DNA of 11,296 nt from Irineochytrium annulatum (GCA_027600665.1 JADGJL010000985.1:1-11296); one strand, 5' to 3'. Positions 1 to 9,524 are shown, counted from the stretch's first letter. Translations and numbers: made by a program. The notes: a model not told the origin generated them from the sequence alone.

Positions 1-40
1 TGGTGGTGGTGGAGGGGGCGCCGGCGGCGGTGGTGGCGGC
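1..40. repeat. GGT/GGC triplet-rich microsatellite
   Basis: The first 40 bases are an imperfect run of TGG, CGG and GGC triplets. In one frame it encodes polyglycine, in another valine and alanine. It is probably coding low-complexity sequence of the gene cut by the window edge. The repeat may continue to the left. Confidence 0.6.
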
Positions 41-122
41 AATCAGTGATGGCAGTCGAGCGACGGCAATGGCACAAGGGTCGGGATATACATCACCTGA
101 TATTATAGATATCGATGACTGA
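1..122 (+). CDS. Possible 3' end of a plus-strand gene, C-terminus only
   Basis: A reading frame starting at base 3 is open from the window edge to a TGA at 120-122 (39 codons). It begins Val/Ala/Gly-rich and ends in the acidic tail SGYTSPDIIDIDD, a type of C-terminus common in fungal nuclear proteins. A second frame, from base 2, reads almost pure glycine and stops at 47-49, so the true frame is uncertain. If real, the gene converges tail to tail with the enkurin-domain gene, whose stop lies 78 bases further on. No domain can be recognised in this fragment, and it may be no more than a triplet repeat plus 3' untranslated sequence. Confidence 0.3.
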   Translation, partial: VVVEGAPAAVVAAISDGSRATAMAQGSGYTSPDIIDIDD

Positions 123-200
123 TGAATTATTGTTCAAAGCAGCTGCATGCTTAAGGTCGTATTTAATATAACAAGATAATGTCTAAGTCTTTATACATGA

Positions 201-1406
201 CTAGCAGTGAAGTCGATCATATTCGTCCGCGAGGAATGAGAATGAGGCCGAGTCATCGGCGCTGCGATACAGAAGGTTCCGTCGTGAGTACAGGTCGATA
301 GCGTCCTCGATCTCTGTCAGGCGAGCCTCTAAATCCGCCTTCTTCTTTCGGAGTCGGGGTGCTTCGACAACCAGATTAAACCGCGAGAGTTCATACAACG
401 TCCGTTCTTGATCTTCAAAAACGTCAGCCACATCTATAAAAGAGAAATGCTCACGTTCTCTCAGAATGTCAAGTGTTTGCTGCCGTTGTTTCTCGCTTAC
501 AGCTTCAGGGAAACATATGAGACACGTCCACAGAAATTTTAAACTTACGAATCATGCCCTTCGGAATTCTGCATATAAAGCCATATATAAAGCCATCAAC
601 AAAATACGACTGACTGAGAACAAATCTTACCTTTCCACGGACAGAGCGAGCAAGCGCTCCTTCTCCCTTTCCGCCCACTCGTACTTCCGATCTACGAGGT
701 ATCGGGGAAGCTCGCCAACGGGAGTATGGCGCCGTGGTTGCTCACTCAGATCCGGAGTGCTGGGTGATTTCTACGAACATGCTTATCGTTAGGTAATTGC
801 ATTTATTGCAGCGGACGAATATAACGTGCCCGTGCCAGCGGTTGCCGAGCGTTAACGGCATTCAGGTGGATGAAATTTTTCCGTGATGAAGAAGTCGAGA
901 GAGAGGATGCTGCTGATGATGGTCGGGAGTCTGTAGGGGTATTCAAGCCGGTGGTAGACTTTGAGGAAACTTTGTTAACTTCGCATCCTCAAAATGCAAT
1001 GATGAAAGAAAGAGAATCTCACTGGCGATCGTGTCGTGCATAGCCTCGCCGGAACGCTGTCGTACTTTTTTAATTTAAATGGAGGCGGTGTGGGCTTCGC
1101 CTTTTCCTTTCGTTGCCAAAGATGTCAGAAGCTAGACGAATGTCGAGATTTCTTACCTCCTCCAGCAACTTGTTCGCCTTCTGCAGCTCTTTTAGTCGCT
1201 TGTAGTTTTCCTTGTTGTGATCTTTCGGCTTTCCTCCCGCCAGGATGATGTCGTCTCTACCACGGAACCTTTAATTGTCTTCTCCCAAAAACAAGCACAG
1301 CAAGCAATGCAGACCTCGCCCCCCGCGAAGGCTTGAGCGCCATGCTCACAGCTGCTCCACTCATCTGCTTCGAGCGAATCATCTTCGCCTCCTTGCTGGC
1401 CATCAT
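201..1406 (-). CDS. Enkurin-domain protein, ENKD1-like, multi-exon
   Basis: Proposed exons, in coding order: 1406-1315, 1256-1157, 1106-1023, 958-857, 770-631, 568-549 and 502-201, about 279 residues. The order of conserved blocks matches animal ENKD1: KDHNKENYKRLKELQ (residues about 41-55), FKLKKYDSVPARL (about 74-86), KNFIHLNA (about 119-126), then the enkurin domain with PVGELPRYLVDRK (about 143-155) and a C-terminal helix LEARLTEIEDAIDLYSR. The enkurin domain (Pfam ENKUR, often labelled calmodulin-binding in fungal annotation) occurs in ENKUR and ENKD1, animal proteins of cilia, centrosomes and microtubules. The role here is unknown; a microtubule or spindle-pole role is inference. Introns at 1107-1156, 959-1022, 771-856, 569-630 and 503-548 keep the frame. 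Weakest points are the first exon (start at MMASK, donor GTCTGC) and the donor at 856. Tail-to-tail with the fragment at 1-122, head-to-head with zuotin. Confidence 0.75.
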
Positions 1407-2295
1407 CTTGACAAAGCTTCAGCGACAAGGGCGACTGCCACTGCGAGAGTTGAAGTGCCGGTGAGAAGAGGCTACGTTAAACGAGTCGTTGTGGGTGATG
1501 GAGCGCGGAGTGTCAAATGTGCTGCGCGACATTCCTGCCACCTGAACCAAGTTACTTCACGCATCACGCAGAGTCTGGGTGCGGCGGGTTAACGATCTGT
1601 CGCCGACGTTCAACGACGGTTTTCGCGTCCTGGCAATGGAGAGGTGGGGTGACCGAGACAGTATGTTGGAATGGTGAGGTCAATAAGAAGACGTATGGTG
1701 CGCCTAAGGAAATGTAGAACGGGAACGCGGCTTAGGCTCGTCGGTGAGCGCGTTATGGATGTCAGTGAGTAACATGGGCACGAGCGAAGGGGTCAGCAAT
1801 GTGTGAGATCCTGCGGATGCTTGCGACCTCTACGCTTGCGCAGGGCAACGACGCGCGTTTGCTGCTCATAGGACCATGCAGTTGGCTTACTGGACCCCGC
1901 AGCGCTCAACGCATTTTAGGCCCGTCAAGGCGGCAAAGTGGTGGTAGCGACACCTTTACCCACAAAGCCCGCCGCGGGAAGGCGATGGAACTAACGTGAT
2001 GGCGCAGCGTCACTCCAGGTCTCTAATCCGAAGGATCGGCGCGGCCCATTTCCGGGACCGGAAGCCTGGCTGTCGCGAGCAGGGTCAGGCCGCTCCGGTC
2101 CCCTGCCGATGTATCCCGTTTTGAACGTCAACGCCAACGAGTTCATTGCCGCCGTCTTCGTTGTCCAGAGCGCGTCGACGGAGGCCCACATCGTGCCGGG
2201 CTGTCGTTCTTTTTTGTTGCTGCCGTCATACGCGCTGGCGCTTCACTTTTTTTTTTTTGGTCCCTCCACACCTGGTCCAATTCACGATCGCGGCC
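1407..2295. other. Divergent intergenic spacer, no gene seen
   Basis: About 890 bases lie between the start of the enkurin-domain gene (minus) and zuotin (plus), so they should hold both promoters and 5' untranslated regions. The short open frames inside show no family resemblance or consistent codon bias. No tRNA, no clear TATA box and no long repeat were seen. A frame open from an ATG at 2146 runs in phase into zuotin and is discussed as a finding. Confidence 0.6.
2247..2258 (+). promoter_or_regulatory. T12 tract in the zuotin 5' region
   Basis: Twelve consecutive T bases, followed by GGTCCCTCC, lie 38 bases before the zuotin ATG. Pyrimidine-rich tracts are common just upstream of transcription starts in filamentous fungi, particularly in highly expressed genes. 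Whether this is promoter or 5' untranslated region cannot be told from sequence alone. Confidence 0.35.
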
Positions 2296-4692
2296 ATGTC
2301 GCTTCTCCTACCCCCACCGCCGTCCGATTGGGACAAGGACAAGGACTACAAGATCCATGTCAAGACTCTGGCCAGGCTCGACACGATGCCCATCGAGCCA
2401 GTCGGTGCCGAGTTCTTAAATGTCGTTCGAAGGATCAGGCTCAACAGGTCCCTCGAGGAGGACCTTGAGCTTGAGGCCGCTCTGCATGCTGCTGAGGACG
2501 AGGACGTCAATCTGGAGGAGGATGAGCCGGAGACAAAGAAGCTCCTAGCGTCGGACCCGCAGAACTGGAAGCAGCAGGACCACTATGCCGTGCTCGGCAT
2601 CTCGAAGCTGCGATGGAAGGCGACGGATGACGACATTAAGCGTGCCTGTGAGTAATGTCGCGATCGTGGTCACCGAGGACGCGTTCATCATCAGGATCGC
2701 GTGTTTATTGACATTCGTTCAGATCGACGAAAGGTCCTCAAGCACCACCCGGACAAGAAGGCCGCGTCCTCGGGCAACACGAGCGACGACTCCTTCTTCA
2801 AATGCATCCAAAAGGCCTGGGAGGTCCTCAGCGACAACACGAAGAGGAGGCAGTGGGACTCCGTGGATCCGGAGTTTGACGAGACCGTCCCCACGGGCAA
2901 ACCGCTGAAGGCCGGGGAGGACTTCTTTGAGATCTTTAATCCTGTCATCGAGAAGGAGTCGAGGTTCTCGAAGAACCCGCTGCCGCCGTTCGGAGATGCC
3001 GACTCGCCGAGGGAGGTCGTCGAGGCCTTTTACGAGGGCTGGTTCAACTTCGACTCGTGGCGGACTTTTGAGATGTTGGACGAGGAGGATGAGGGCGGCG
3101 ACAGGTCAGGGCTTTCGCTGGATTTACCCTAGACGTGTGTCGTTGACGCAGCATTACAATGCAGCCGAGAAGAGAAGCGATACTACGAGCGGAAAAACAA
3201 GGCTGCCCGCGCGAAGCTGAAGAAAGAGGACAACGCGCGTTTGACGCGCATGGTCGAGGCAGCCTTTAAGAACGACCCCCGTATCCAGAGGATCAAGGAG
3301 GAGGAGAAGGCCGCTAAGGAGGCGAAGAAGAAGGAGAAGGAATGGAACGCCCAGGCCGCGCAAAGGGAGGCCGAAAAGAAGGCGGAGGAAGAACGGATTC
3401 AGAAGGAGAAGGATGAGAAGGAGGAGAAGGAGAGGGTGAGCCTGAATGCTTCCCTTCTTGGCGATTGCAACGTCGCTAAATATTGTGCTACAGAGGGAAG
3501 TTGAGAAAAAGGAGAGGGAAGCACACAAGAAGCTTGTCCGCAAGGCCAAGAAGGCCGTTAAGGACCTTTTCAAAGACCACAACAACTTCCTCCCGGACTC
3601 GGCCTCCGGAGTGGAGATCGAGGACCAAGTTACCAAGTTTGACACGTTGCTCGAGAACTCGGAACTGTGGCACTTGGAGGAGTTCAAGATTCGGTTGGAC
3701 CTTCAGCTCAAGAAGGGAACCTCGGCGTTACAAGCGTGTTTTGAGGAGGAGGTGAGATTTGCCGACAGTGTGATGTAGTTTACTAAACGTCCCGTGCTTC
3801 CAGTTCAAGTTCATGCAAGAGCGCCTAGACAAAGCCTCGAAGGACACCGCTACCGCTAAGGCGGCCGCCGCCTCGTCTGCAAACTCTACAACGACAACGC
3901 GGAAAGCGAAGGCACCTTGGTCGCCGAAGGAGCAGGCGACGCTTATTAAAGCGATAAAGTCCTTCCCGGGCGGCACTGTCTCCCGCTGGGAGAAGATCGC
4001 TGACTACGTCAACCTCCATGCGCCCGAGGATGGCCAGCCCTCGAACGAGCGCGGGCCCGAGGAGTGCATCAAGAAGTCGAAGGAGCTTCAGGAAGTCTCG
4101 ATGGCCGAGCGGACAGCGCTTCAGCAGGTCGCGGCCGCGAGCACGAAGAAGAAGGACATCGAGATCACGGACGCGCCGACGGAGCGAGACACGGCCAACA
4201 CGGACCTGAGGGTCGAGAAGGGGGCGGCTGTTTCAGCAGGTGCAAAGAAGGGCGCGAAGGGGAAGGAGAACGCGAATAGCGCGAACGCGAAAGGGCAGTC
4301 TCCCGGGCCGGCTTCGAAGGCGCCCGGACCTGCTACGCCGAATGGGAAGGGCCCGGCCGCGGCCGCGAAGGAGGCTCAGCCGGCATCTTCGCCCGCGCCA
4401 ACGTCGCCGGCGCCGGCAAGCGGGTTTGTCGTGCCGGAGGATAGCTCGTGGACGTCGTCGCAGCAGGCGGAGCTCGAGGCCGCGCTGAGGAAGTTCCCGG
4501 CGAGCCAGTTCACGTCCCAGCCGTCGGAGAGATGGGAGAAGATCGCGACGGAGGTGACGGGAAAGAACAAAAAGGAGGTGAAGCAAAGGGTTAAGGTGAG
4601 ATAAATACCTTGTCGTCGCACGGTTCTAATGCAGTAAAATACAGGATCTTGCGGAAGCGATCTCGAAAAAGAACAAAAAGACCAAGAAGTAA
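2296..4692 (+). CDS. ZUO1: Zuotin / DNAJC2-type J-protein of the ribosome-associated complex
   Basis: Exons 2296-2647, 2723-3104, 3165-3435, 3494-3751, 3804-4595 and 4645-4692 give about 700 residues. In other fungi zuotin pairs with the Hsp70 Ssz1 on the ribosome and stimulates Ssb to fold nascent chains. The N-terminus carries the conserved PIEPVG motif (residues about 32-37). The J domain spans about 95-165, with HPD at 126-128, the tripeptide needed to activate Hsp70; its codons are interrupted just before by intron 1. A long Lys/Glu-rich charged helical region follows (about 235-340). Two SANT/Myb-like domains are present, about 457-510 (APWSPKEQ) and 635-690 (SSWTSSQQ), joined by an Ala/Pro/Lys-rich linker. 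This matches human DNAJC2; yeast Zuo1 is shorter and lacks SANT domains. Introns are 49-75 nt, with TTGAC or TACTAAAC branch points. Strong preference for codons ending in G or C suggests high expression. Confidence 0.95.
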
Positions 4693-5044
4693 ATTAGGAT
4701 TGCAGGGGGTAAAGGTGTAGGGTTGCACCAGTTCGTTCCTTGTTGTGTTGCAAGTATTCCCTTTGTTTATCTCCGTCGTGGATAGACTCGTTTACAACTT
4801 TCGTTTTATTGTAATTGTTCTTAGCGACCATAGGGTTACCGTCGCCCTAATCTCCATTGAATTTTAATGCATGTTTTGTGTTCAGTATTGCGTTCTGCTT
4901 ATTGCACAAGCCCTTTGAGTACAAGCCACTGCAAAAAACGGAATCGTCGCGGCACCAAGGCCCACAGGTCCTCCAGCGCAAGCAGCCCCACACGACAAAG
5001 CCTTAAAAATCAGCGCCAGCTTGTGGCAAGGATACAACGCCAGC
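4693..5044 (+). other. Spacer between zuotin and uL23m
   Basis: This 352-base stretch should hold the zuotin 3' untranslated region and the uL23m promoter. It is T-rich up to about 4870. From 4867 onward one frame is open into the downstream gene; see the findings. No separate gene is seen. Confidence 0.55.
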
Positions 5045-5514
5045 ATGCCGTTACGATTTCCAGGTACGATGATCGCCCTACTATCAGAGTCTCTAACCAC
5101 CGCTATAACGTGAATGCAGTCGGCTCCACCCTCTTCTTTCCGCAATTTGATATGCGACTTGTACGCTCGACACTACCCCCACATCAAGCCGTCTTCCGCG
5201 TCCCTCCCAACCTCAACAAGCTCGACATTCGCCAGATCCTCGAGAAGCTTTACAGCGTAGACGTGACGGACGTCAGGACCATGAACTACCTCGCGAAGAC
5301 ATATCGGGACCGGAGGGGCGAGAGGCGGAGCGGGGGAGCGTATAAGAAGGTGATCGTGACGATGAAGAACGATTTCGTGTTCCCGGACCCGCCGACGGAG
5401 GAGGGATCTGGCGCCATGAGGCTGCCGCCTGTTATTCCGATCCGGGCGCCAATTGCTAAGTTTAGACATTTGCTGCCAAAGCCGGCGCCGGCGGATAAGG
5501 ATGGGAATTCGTAG
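5045..5514 (+). CDS. Mitochondrial large-subunit ribosomal protein uL23m
   Basis: Two exons, 5045-5063 and 5120-5514, give about 137 residues. The protein resembles human MRPL23: MRLVR (residues about 18-22), AVFRVPPNLNKLDIRQILEKLY (split here: AVFRVPPNLN then KLDIRQILEKLY) and DVTDVRTMNY, the uL23 fold that binds 23S-type rRNA near the peptide exit tunnel. The product should act in the mitochondrial matrix. The 56-nt intron has a good donor (GTACGA), a CTAAC branch point at 5091-5095 and a CAG acceptor, and splicing it joins the frames. The ATG at 5045 has A at -3 and gives a short N-terminus like the human protein. The C-terminus, about 35 residues beyond the core, is Pro/Lys-rich. An unspliced frame from 4867 offers a longer basic N-terminus. 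It follows zuotin on the same strand. Confidence 0.88.
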
Positions 5515-6015
5515 GGACAATGTGGTTCGCTTTGACTTCGGGTCCGGAGGAATAAAAGGCGGTTGACGATTCCTCGGACGGCTGTCCTAGAGGGATGCCG
5601 AGGTTTGGGCTTGATGATGAGGGACGGGGAAACGCGATATAATACATATTCTCTGTATGTGGGGATGCGAAACCGGGTTTCTAAGTAAGGTATAAATATA
5701 TTCAAATCGAACCCCTCTCTGATTCTAACCATCCATTACGAGTGCAAATACTGTAGCTTATCTAATAGCACATTTTGACATGGCAAACTAGGTACCATGC
5801 AAGAACACGCAAACAACGAACTTAAATAAATCAAAAAGTGGGGAAGGAAGGCGGTACTGAACAGAGTAAATCCATTTACGAGTAATAGCAATCAACAAAC
5901 TGGAGCCCTAATTATAAAATGATTTTAGCAACCAAAACAGGGGCAAGGCTCAGGTAGGATAAAGTCATGGTGGTATACAACCACACCTAAAAGACGAATG
6001 TGCGTTTTAACAGGC
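5515..6015. other. Convergent 3' spacer between uL23m and RAD16
   Basis: About 500 bases separate the stop codons of two convergent genes. The sequence is AT-rich from about 5640 and should hold both 3' untranslated regions. A second AAATAAAT lies near 5824-5831 on the plus strand. The open frames here overlap the uL23m C-terminus antisense and have no recognisable family. No gene or RNA was seen. Confidence 0.55.
5551..5556 (+). terminator. AATAAA polyadenylation hexamer after uL23m
   Basis: A canonical AATAAA lies 37 bases after the uL23m stop codon on the same strand. Fungal poly(A) signals are loose, so this is a candidate only. Confidence 0.4.
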
Positions 6016-9000
6016 CTACAACACGAAAAGGAACTGCAAGTCCTCCTCCGAGAGCTTAAATTAGTTAGACACGCAAAAAACACCAAGAACCGACGCACCT
6101 TGGCCAAAGCATCCATATCTTTGCCCACAGTCGACTGAAACAGCATTTTCTTCTTCTCCTGCAGCTGAAGGATACGAGACTCGATCGAGTTTTCGATAAT
6201 CAACCGAGTGATCTTTATGGGACGAGTCTGACCAAGGCGGTGGATGCGGTCGAAAGCCTGATCCTCAACCGCCGGGTTCCACCACGGGTCGAGAACTGTA
6301 GACAAATTAGCTAATGAGCCACGGGAACGAATATAATACTCACTGAATACCCTTGAAGCCTCCGTCAAATTCAAAGCGACACCTCCAGCCTTTAACGACA
6401 CCAGGAAAACCGTAACGGCAGGGTCCTGCATGAAGCTCTTGATAACCGTGTCTCGGCCCTGCGGCGTCATCCGCCCGTCAAGCTTCACGCAGCTGAAGCC
6501 GGCACGGGTGAGCCGCCAGTGGATGAGGTCTAGAAACGCAACAAATTGGGAAAAAACAATGGACTTGAGAGTCGAATCCTCCTTCTGAAGGGCTGTGAGC
6601 TCCTCAACAAGCGCTAATTGACAACGTTAGTAAATCAGCCACAAAAGAGCCCAACCCTCAATCTTCGTGCTGCTCCTCCACTTGCTCATGTCAATGTAAT
6701 TGACAATCGAGAACTTCTCCTTGTCTTTCCCGGCCTTGCCCTCAAATTCAGGTTGCGAGAGATCAATCACCATGGGGCGGAAGCACACGGGGCAGGACGC
6801 CTTGTCCTCGGGAGCCGAAAGCATGTACTGGCGGATGTCCTCGCGACAGAACGTGTGTTTGCACTTGGCCTGGATTGGGTCCTCGGCCTCGTCCTGGCAG
6901 ATCCCGCAAACGATCGTCTCTTTGGCCTGATTCGCTTGAATGGCCAGCTTCGTTGTCACAAGATCTTCAAACAAAGTTAGCGAAGATGATGTAAACAAAA
7001 AATACCTGGATGGTTCGAAGCAAGCCTCATCCGGGACAACAGCGAAAAGATGCTTGCATAGTTGTTTAGCACCGTATTGGCGTTTACGTAAGTGGAGAAC
7101 TGGCGTGCCGACTCCGCGTACAGGCTCTCATACAGCTCCTCCTCGGCCTCGTTGAACAAATCCCTCCGTACCGTGATGATACGCGGCGGGAGCCCCAAAT
7201 CGTCGGCGCGCTCAATCTTCGTGCGACGGAGCATGATGTTATCCAGCAGCAGGCCGAGCTTCTGGAATGCCACGAGCCCGTCGCCCGTACCCCCGTACTT
7301 TTGAATTGGCTTTAAAATCTCCTGGTTCCACCAGCAGAAGTGTTGGTGGGAGATGTGGCCGCATTGATCTGAAGGCGACACCTATCAGAAAAGATATGTA
7401 CGGGGTAGAAAAGTGCACGCACCACAATGCTTCCGGTCGGTAAAGTTCCAAGACGCGCTCTTGCACGGACACTTCTTGCAGAAGTAATACGAAAACGGAT
7501 CGGCATCCAAGAACCTAATCAATGAATACAACTCCCCGACCCTGTTCTGCAGCGGCGTCCCCGTCAAACTCCACTTGTACCGACAATTTAGCTTAAACAC
7601 CGCGCGGGCAGTCAAGCACGTTCGATCTTTAATCGCGTGCGCTTCATCGAGCACGACTCGACCCCACTGCACCGCATGTAGGATGGACGCCTCTCTCGTC
7701 AAAACGCCTTTGCGTTGGAAGCCTGTGTGCTGCCGCCGGAAGCCGGACTCGACGAGCGCATATGTCGAGAGGACGATGTCGTAGGAGGCCAGCTTTTTAG
7801 GAGAAATCTCGCGGTTCGTCCCGTGGTGGAGGCAGACGGAAAGGAGGCCGGGGGAGGTGCGTTGCTTAATCTCGGCGTACCATTGCAATATGGCGCTGCG
7901 TATCCGTTAGTTAGGACGCGGGAGCAATGAACTTCGTACACAGTGGGGGTCAAGATGAGGTTGGGCTTCACACCGGGTGTGGAAACGAGGAGCGAGAGAA
8001 GCTGGATCGTCTTTCCCATGCCCATCTCATCGGCCAAGATCCCGCCGTTAAACTTTGTCGTCTCTTGGCTTTTCAACCAAAACACGCCTTTCGTATACAG
8101 TAAGTTTTACAACACGACATTGACCGGCAAACCTTCGCGCTGAAACGGAAGAAGACTCAACGTAATCCCGTCGGGCTGCTCGCACTTCTCGGGTATCTCC
8201 GGCCGCTGCTCCTTCTCCTCCTTCATATTGTCCCAAATCGTAACCAGCTCAGGGTGCGTCTCTAGGAAAAGTTCCTGCGCACCGTTAGTCCCCCATTGAA
8301 CCAACAGCTTCACCTTGGCAGACTTCTTTGGTTGCTTTGCCCTCGGCGCCCTCGCGCGTCGACGGGAAGCAGGCGCCGCATCCGCAGTCGCCCCGTCACC
8401 ATCCCCATCCGCATCCGCATCGCCCCCTTCATCTTCCTCGTCGTCATCATCGCTCGCATCCAAATCAACCCGCATGGCGTCCTTATCATCGTCCGCCTTA
8501 TTATCATCCCCCTTTTTCCCCCGCTTCTTCGCCGGCTTCTTCTTGGCCGCGCTACGCGTCGTCGGTGCTGCCCGCTTCTTCGCTGCCTTTGGACTGACCG
8601 GCGGCTCAGCCGCGAGCGTCACGGGGGCGGTCGACGACGACGCGACGGCCACCGCGTTTACTGCTACAACGTCCAGCATCGCGGCGTCCTCCTCCATAGC
8701 AAACTGAATCGCCGCCATGTCTGCAAAGCTCATGCCCGGGATCTGCAACGGCAGGGGCGGACGCGCCTTGGGTTTGAGTGCCCCGCCTTCCTCCGCGTCG
8801 CTGTCGTCACCCGATGAGGACGACGCGGAGGAGGATTTGGCGCTGCCCTCAAACACAGAGGCGTCCGACGACTCAGAGGAGGGCTCTTTGTTGGACTCGA
8901 CGCCATCATCGGATATGTAGATGACCTTCGAAGGAGCCTTCCTCGCGGAGGAAGGTTGCTTGCCCTTCGCTTTGGACGATGCGGGTGTCGCGGCCTTCTT

Positions 9001-9348
9001 CTTCGGCGCGGGCTCGTCGTCCTCGTCTTCATCGTCGTTCCCGGCCTCGTCATCGCTCTCCTTCGACGTTGCGGGCTGCTTCCCCTTGGCTTTCGAAGCC
9101 GGTATCGCCTTCTTCCTCGCCGCAGGCGTCGGCGCCGGCCCCTCATCCTCGGAACTGGAGGCGTCCTTCTTCGCTGCCGAGGCGCGCGTGGAGGCCCTGC
9201 CCTTCCGCCTCGCATTGGTGGATGCCTTCTTACTTGTCATGGTCTTCGGTGTGTAGTTTGCCCCAGCGCGACGCGGTCGGGACTCGGTTGCGGGCGGGGT
9301 GGCCGAGGCCGCAACCTCCTCGGGCTCTTGGTCTGAGTCGCCTAACAT
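6016..9348 (-). CDS. RAD16: RAD16-type SNF2 ATPase with RING finger, nucleotide excision repair
   Basis: Exons in coding order: 9348-8133, 8087-7940, 7895-7423, 7368-7006, 6964-6656, 6613-6344, 6295-6099, 6054-6016; about 1004 residues. Yeast Rad16 works with Rad7 in global-genome nucleotide excision repair, as a DNA translocase and part of a ubiquitin ligase. Residues 1-400 are low-complexity, alternating acidic and Lys/Ala/Pro blocks. The SNF2 N-lobe begins at LLPFQREG (about 400), with Walker A DEMGMGKT (425-432) and DEAH (about 538-541). A Rad16-specific Cys-rich insert follows (FCKKCPCKS, then DRKHCDQCGH across an intron). The RING finger (CGIC...CKHTFC...CPVC, about 753-800) sits between the helicase lobes. 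The C-lobe has LDGRMTP, LDPWWNP and RIHRLGQ; the protein ends [12 protein letters not shown]. All seven introns, 41-54 nt, keep the frame and most have CTAAC or CTAAT branch points. The frame stays open upstream of 9348 but has no ATG there. Confidence 0.96.
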
Positions 9349-9524
9349 GGGCGTCGAGAGAAGGTGGAATGGGGATCGAGGGCGACGACTGCGGATTGCC
9401 CGGCAGGAAGTTGAGTCGGACACTGGACACGAAGCGCCGGATGGAGAGTCATCGTGGCACGACGTCCATGCAGAGATCGTGTATAAAAAACGATGTTAAC
9501 CTTACGGGTTCAAGATCAAGCAAG

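Noticed and set aside
466..792. Plus-strand open frame of 108 codons
   Set aside because: It lies antisense over well-supported enkurin exons and introns and shows no domain.
3154..3687. Minus-strand frame with leucine-rich stretch that looks like a membrane protein
   Set aside because: It is the complement of the Lys/Glu-rich charged region of zuotin (AAG/GAG codons read as CTT/CTC), a common artefact.
5286..5732. Minus-strand open frame of 148 codons at the uL23m 3' end
   Set aside because: It overlaps the uL23m coding exon antisense and has no recognisable domain.
7013..7022. GGTTCGAAGC, resembling a tRNA T-arm
   Set aside because: It lies inside a RAD16 exon with no acceptor, D or anticodon stem around it.
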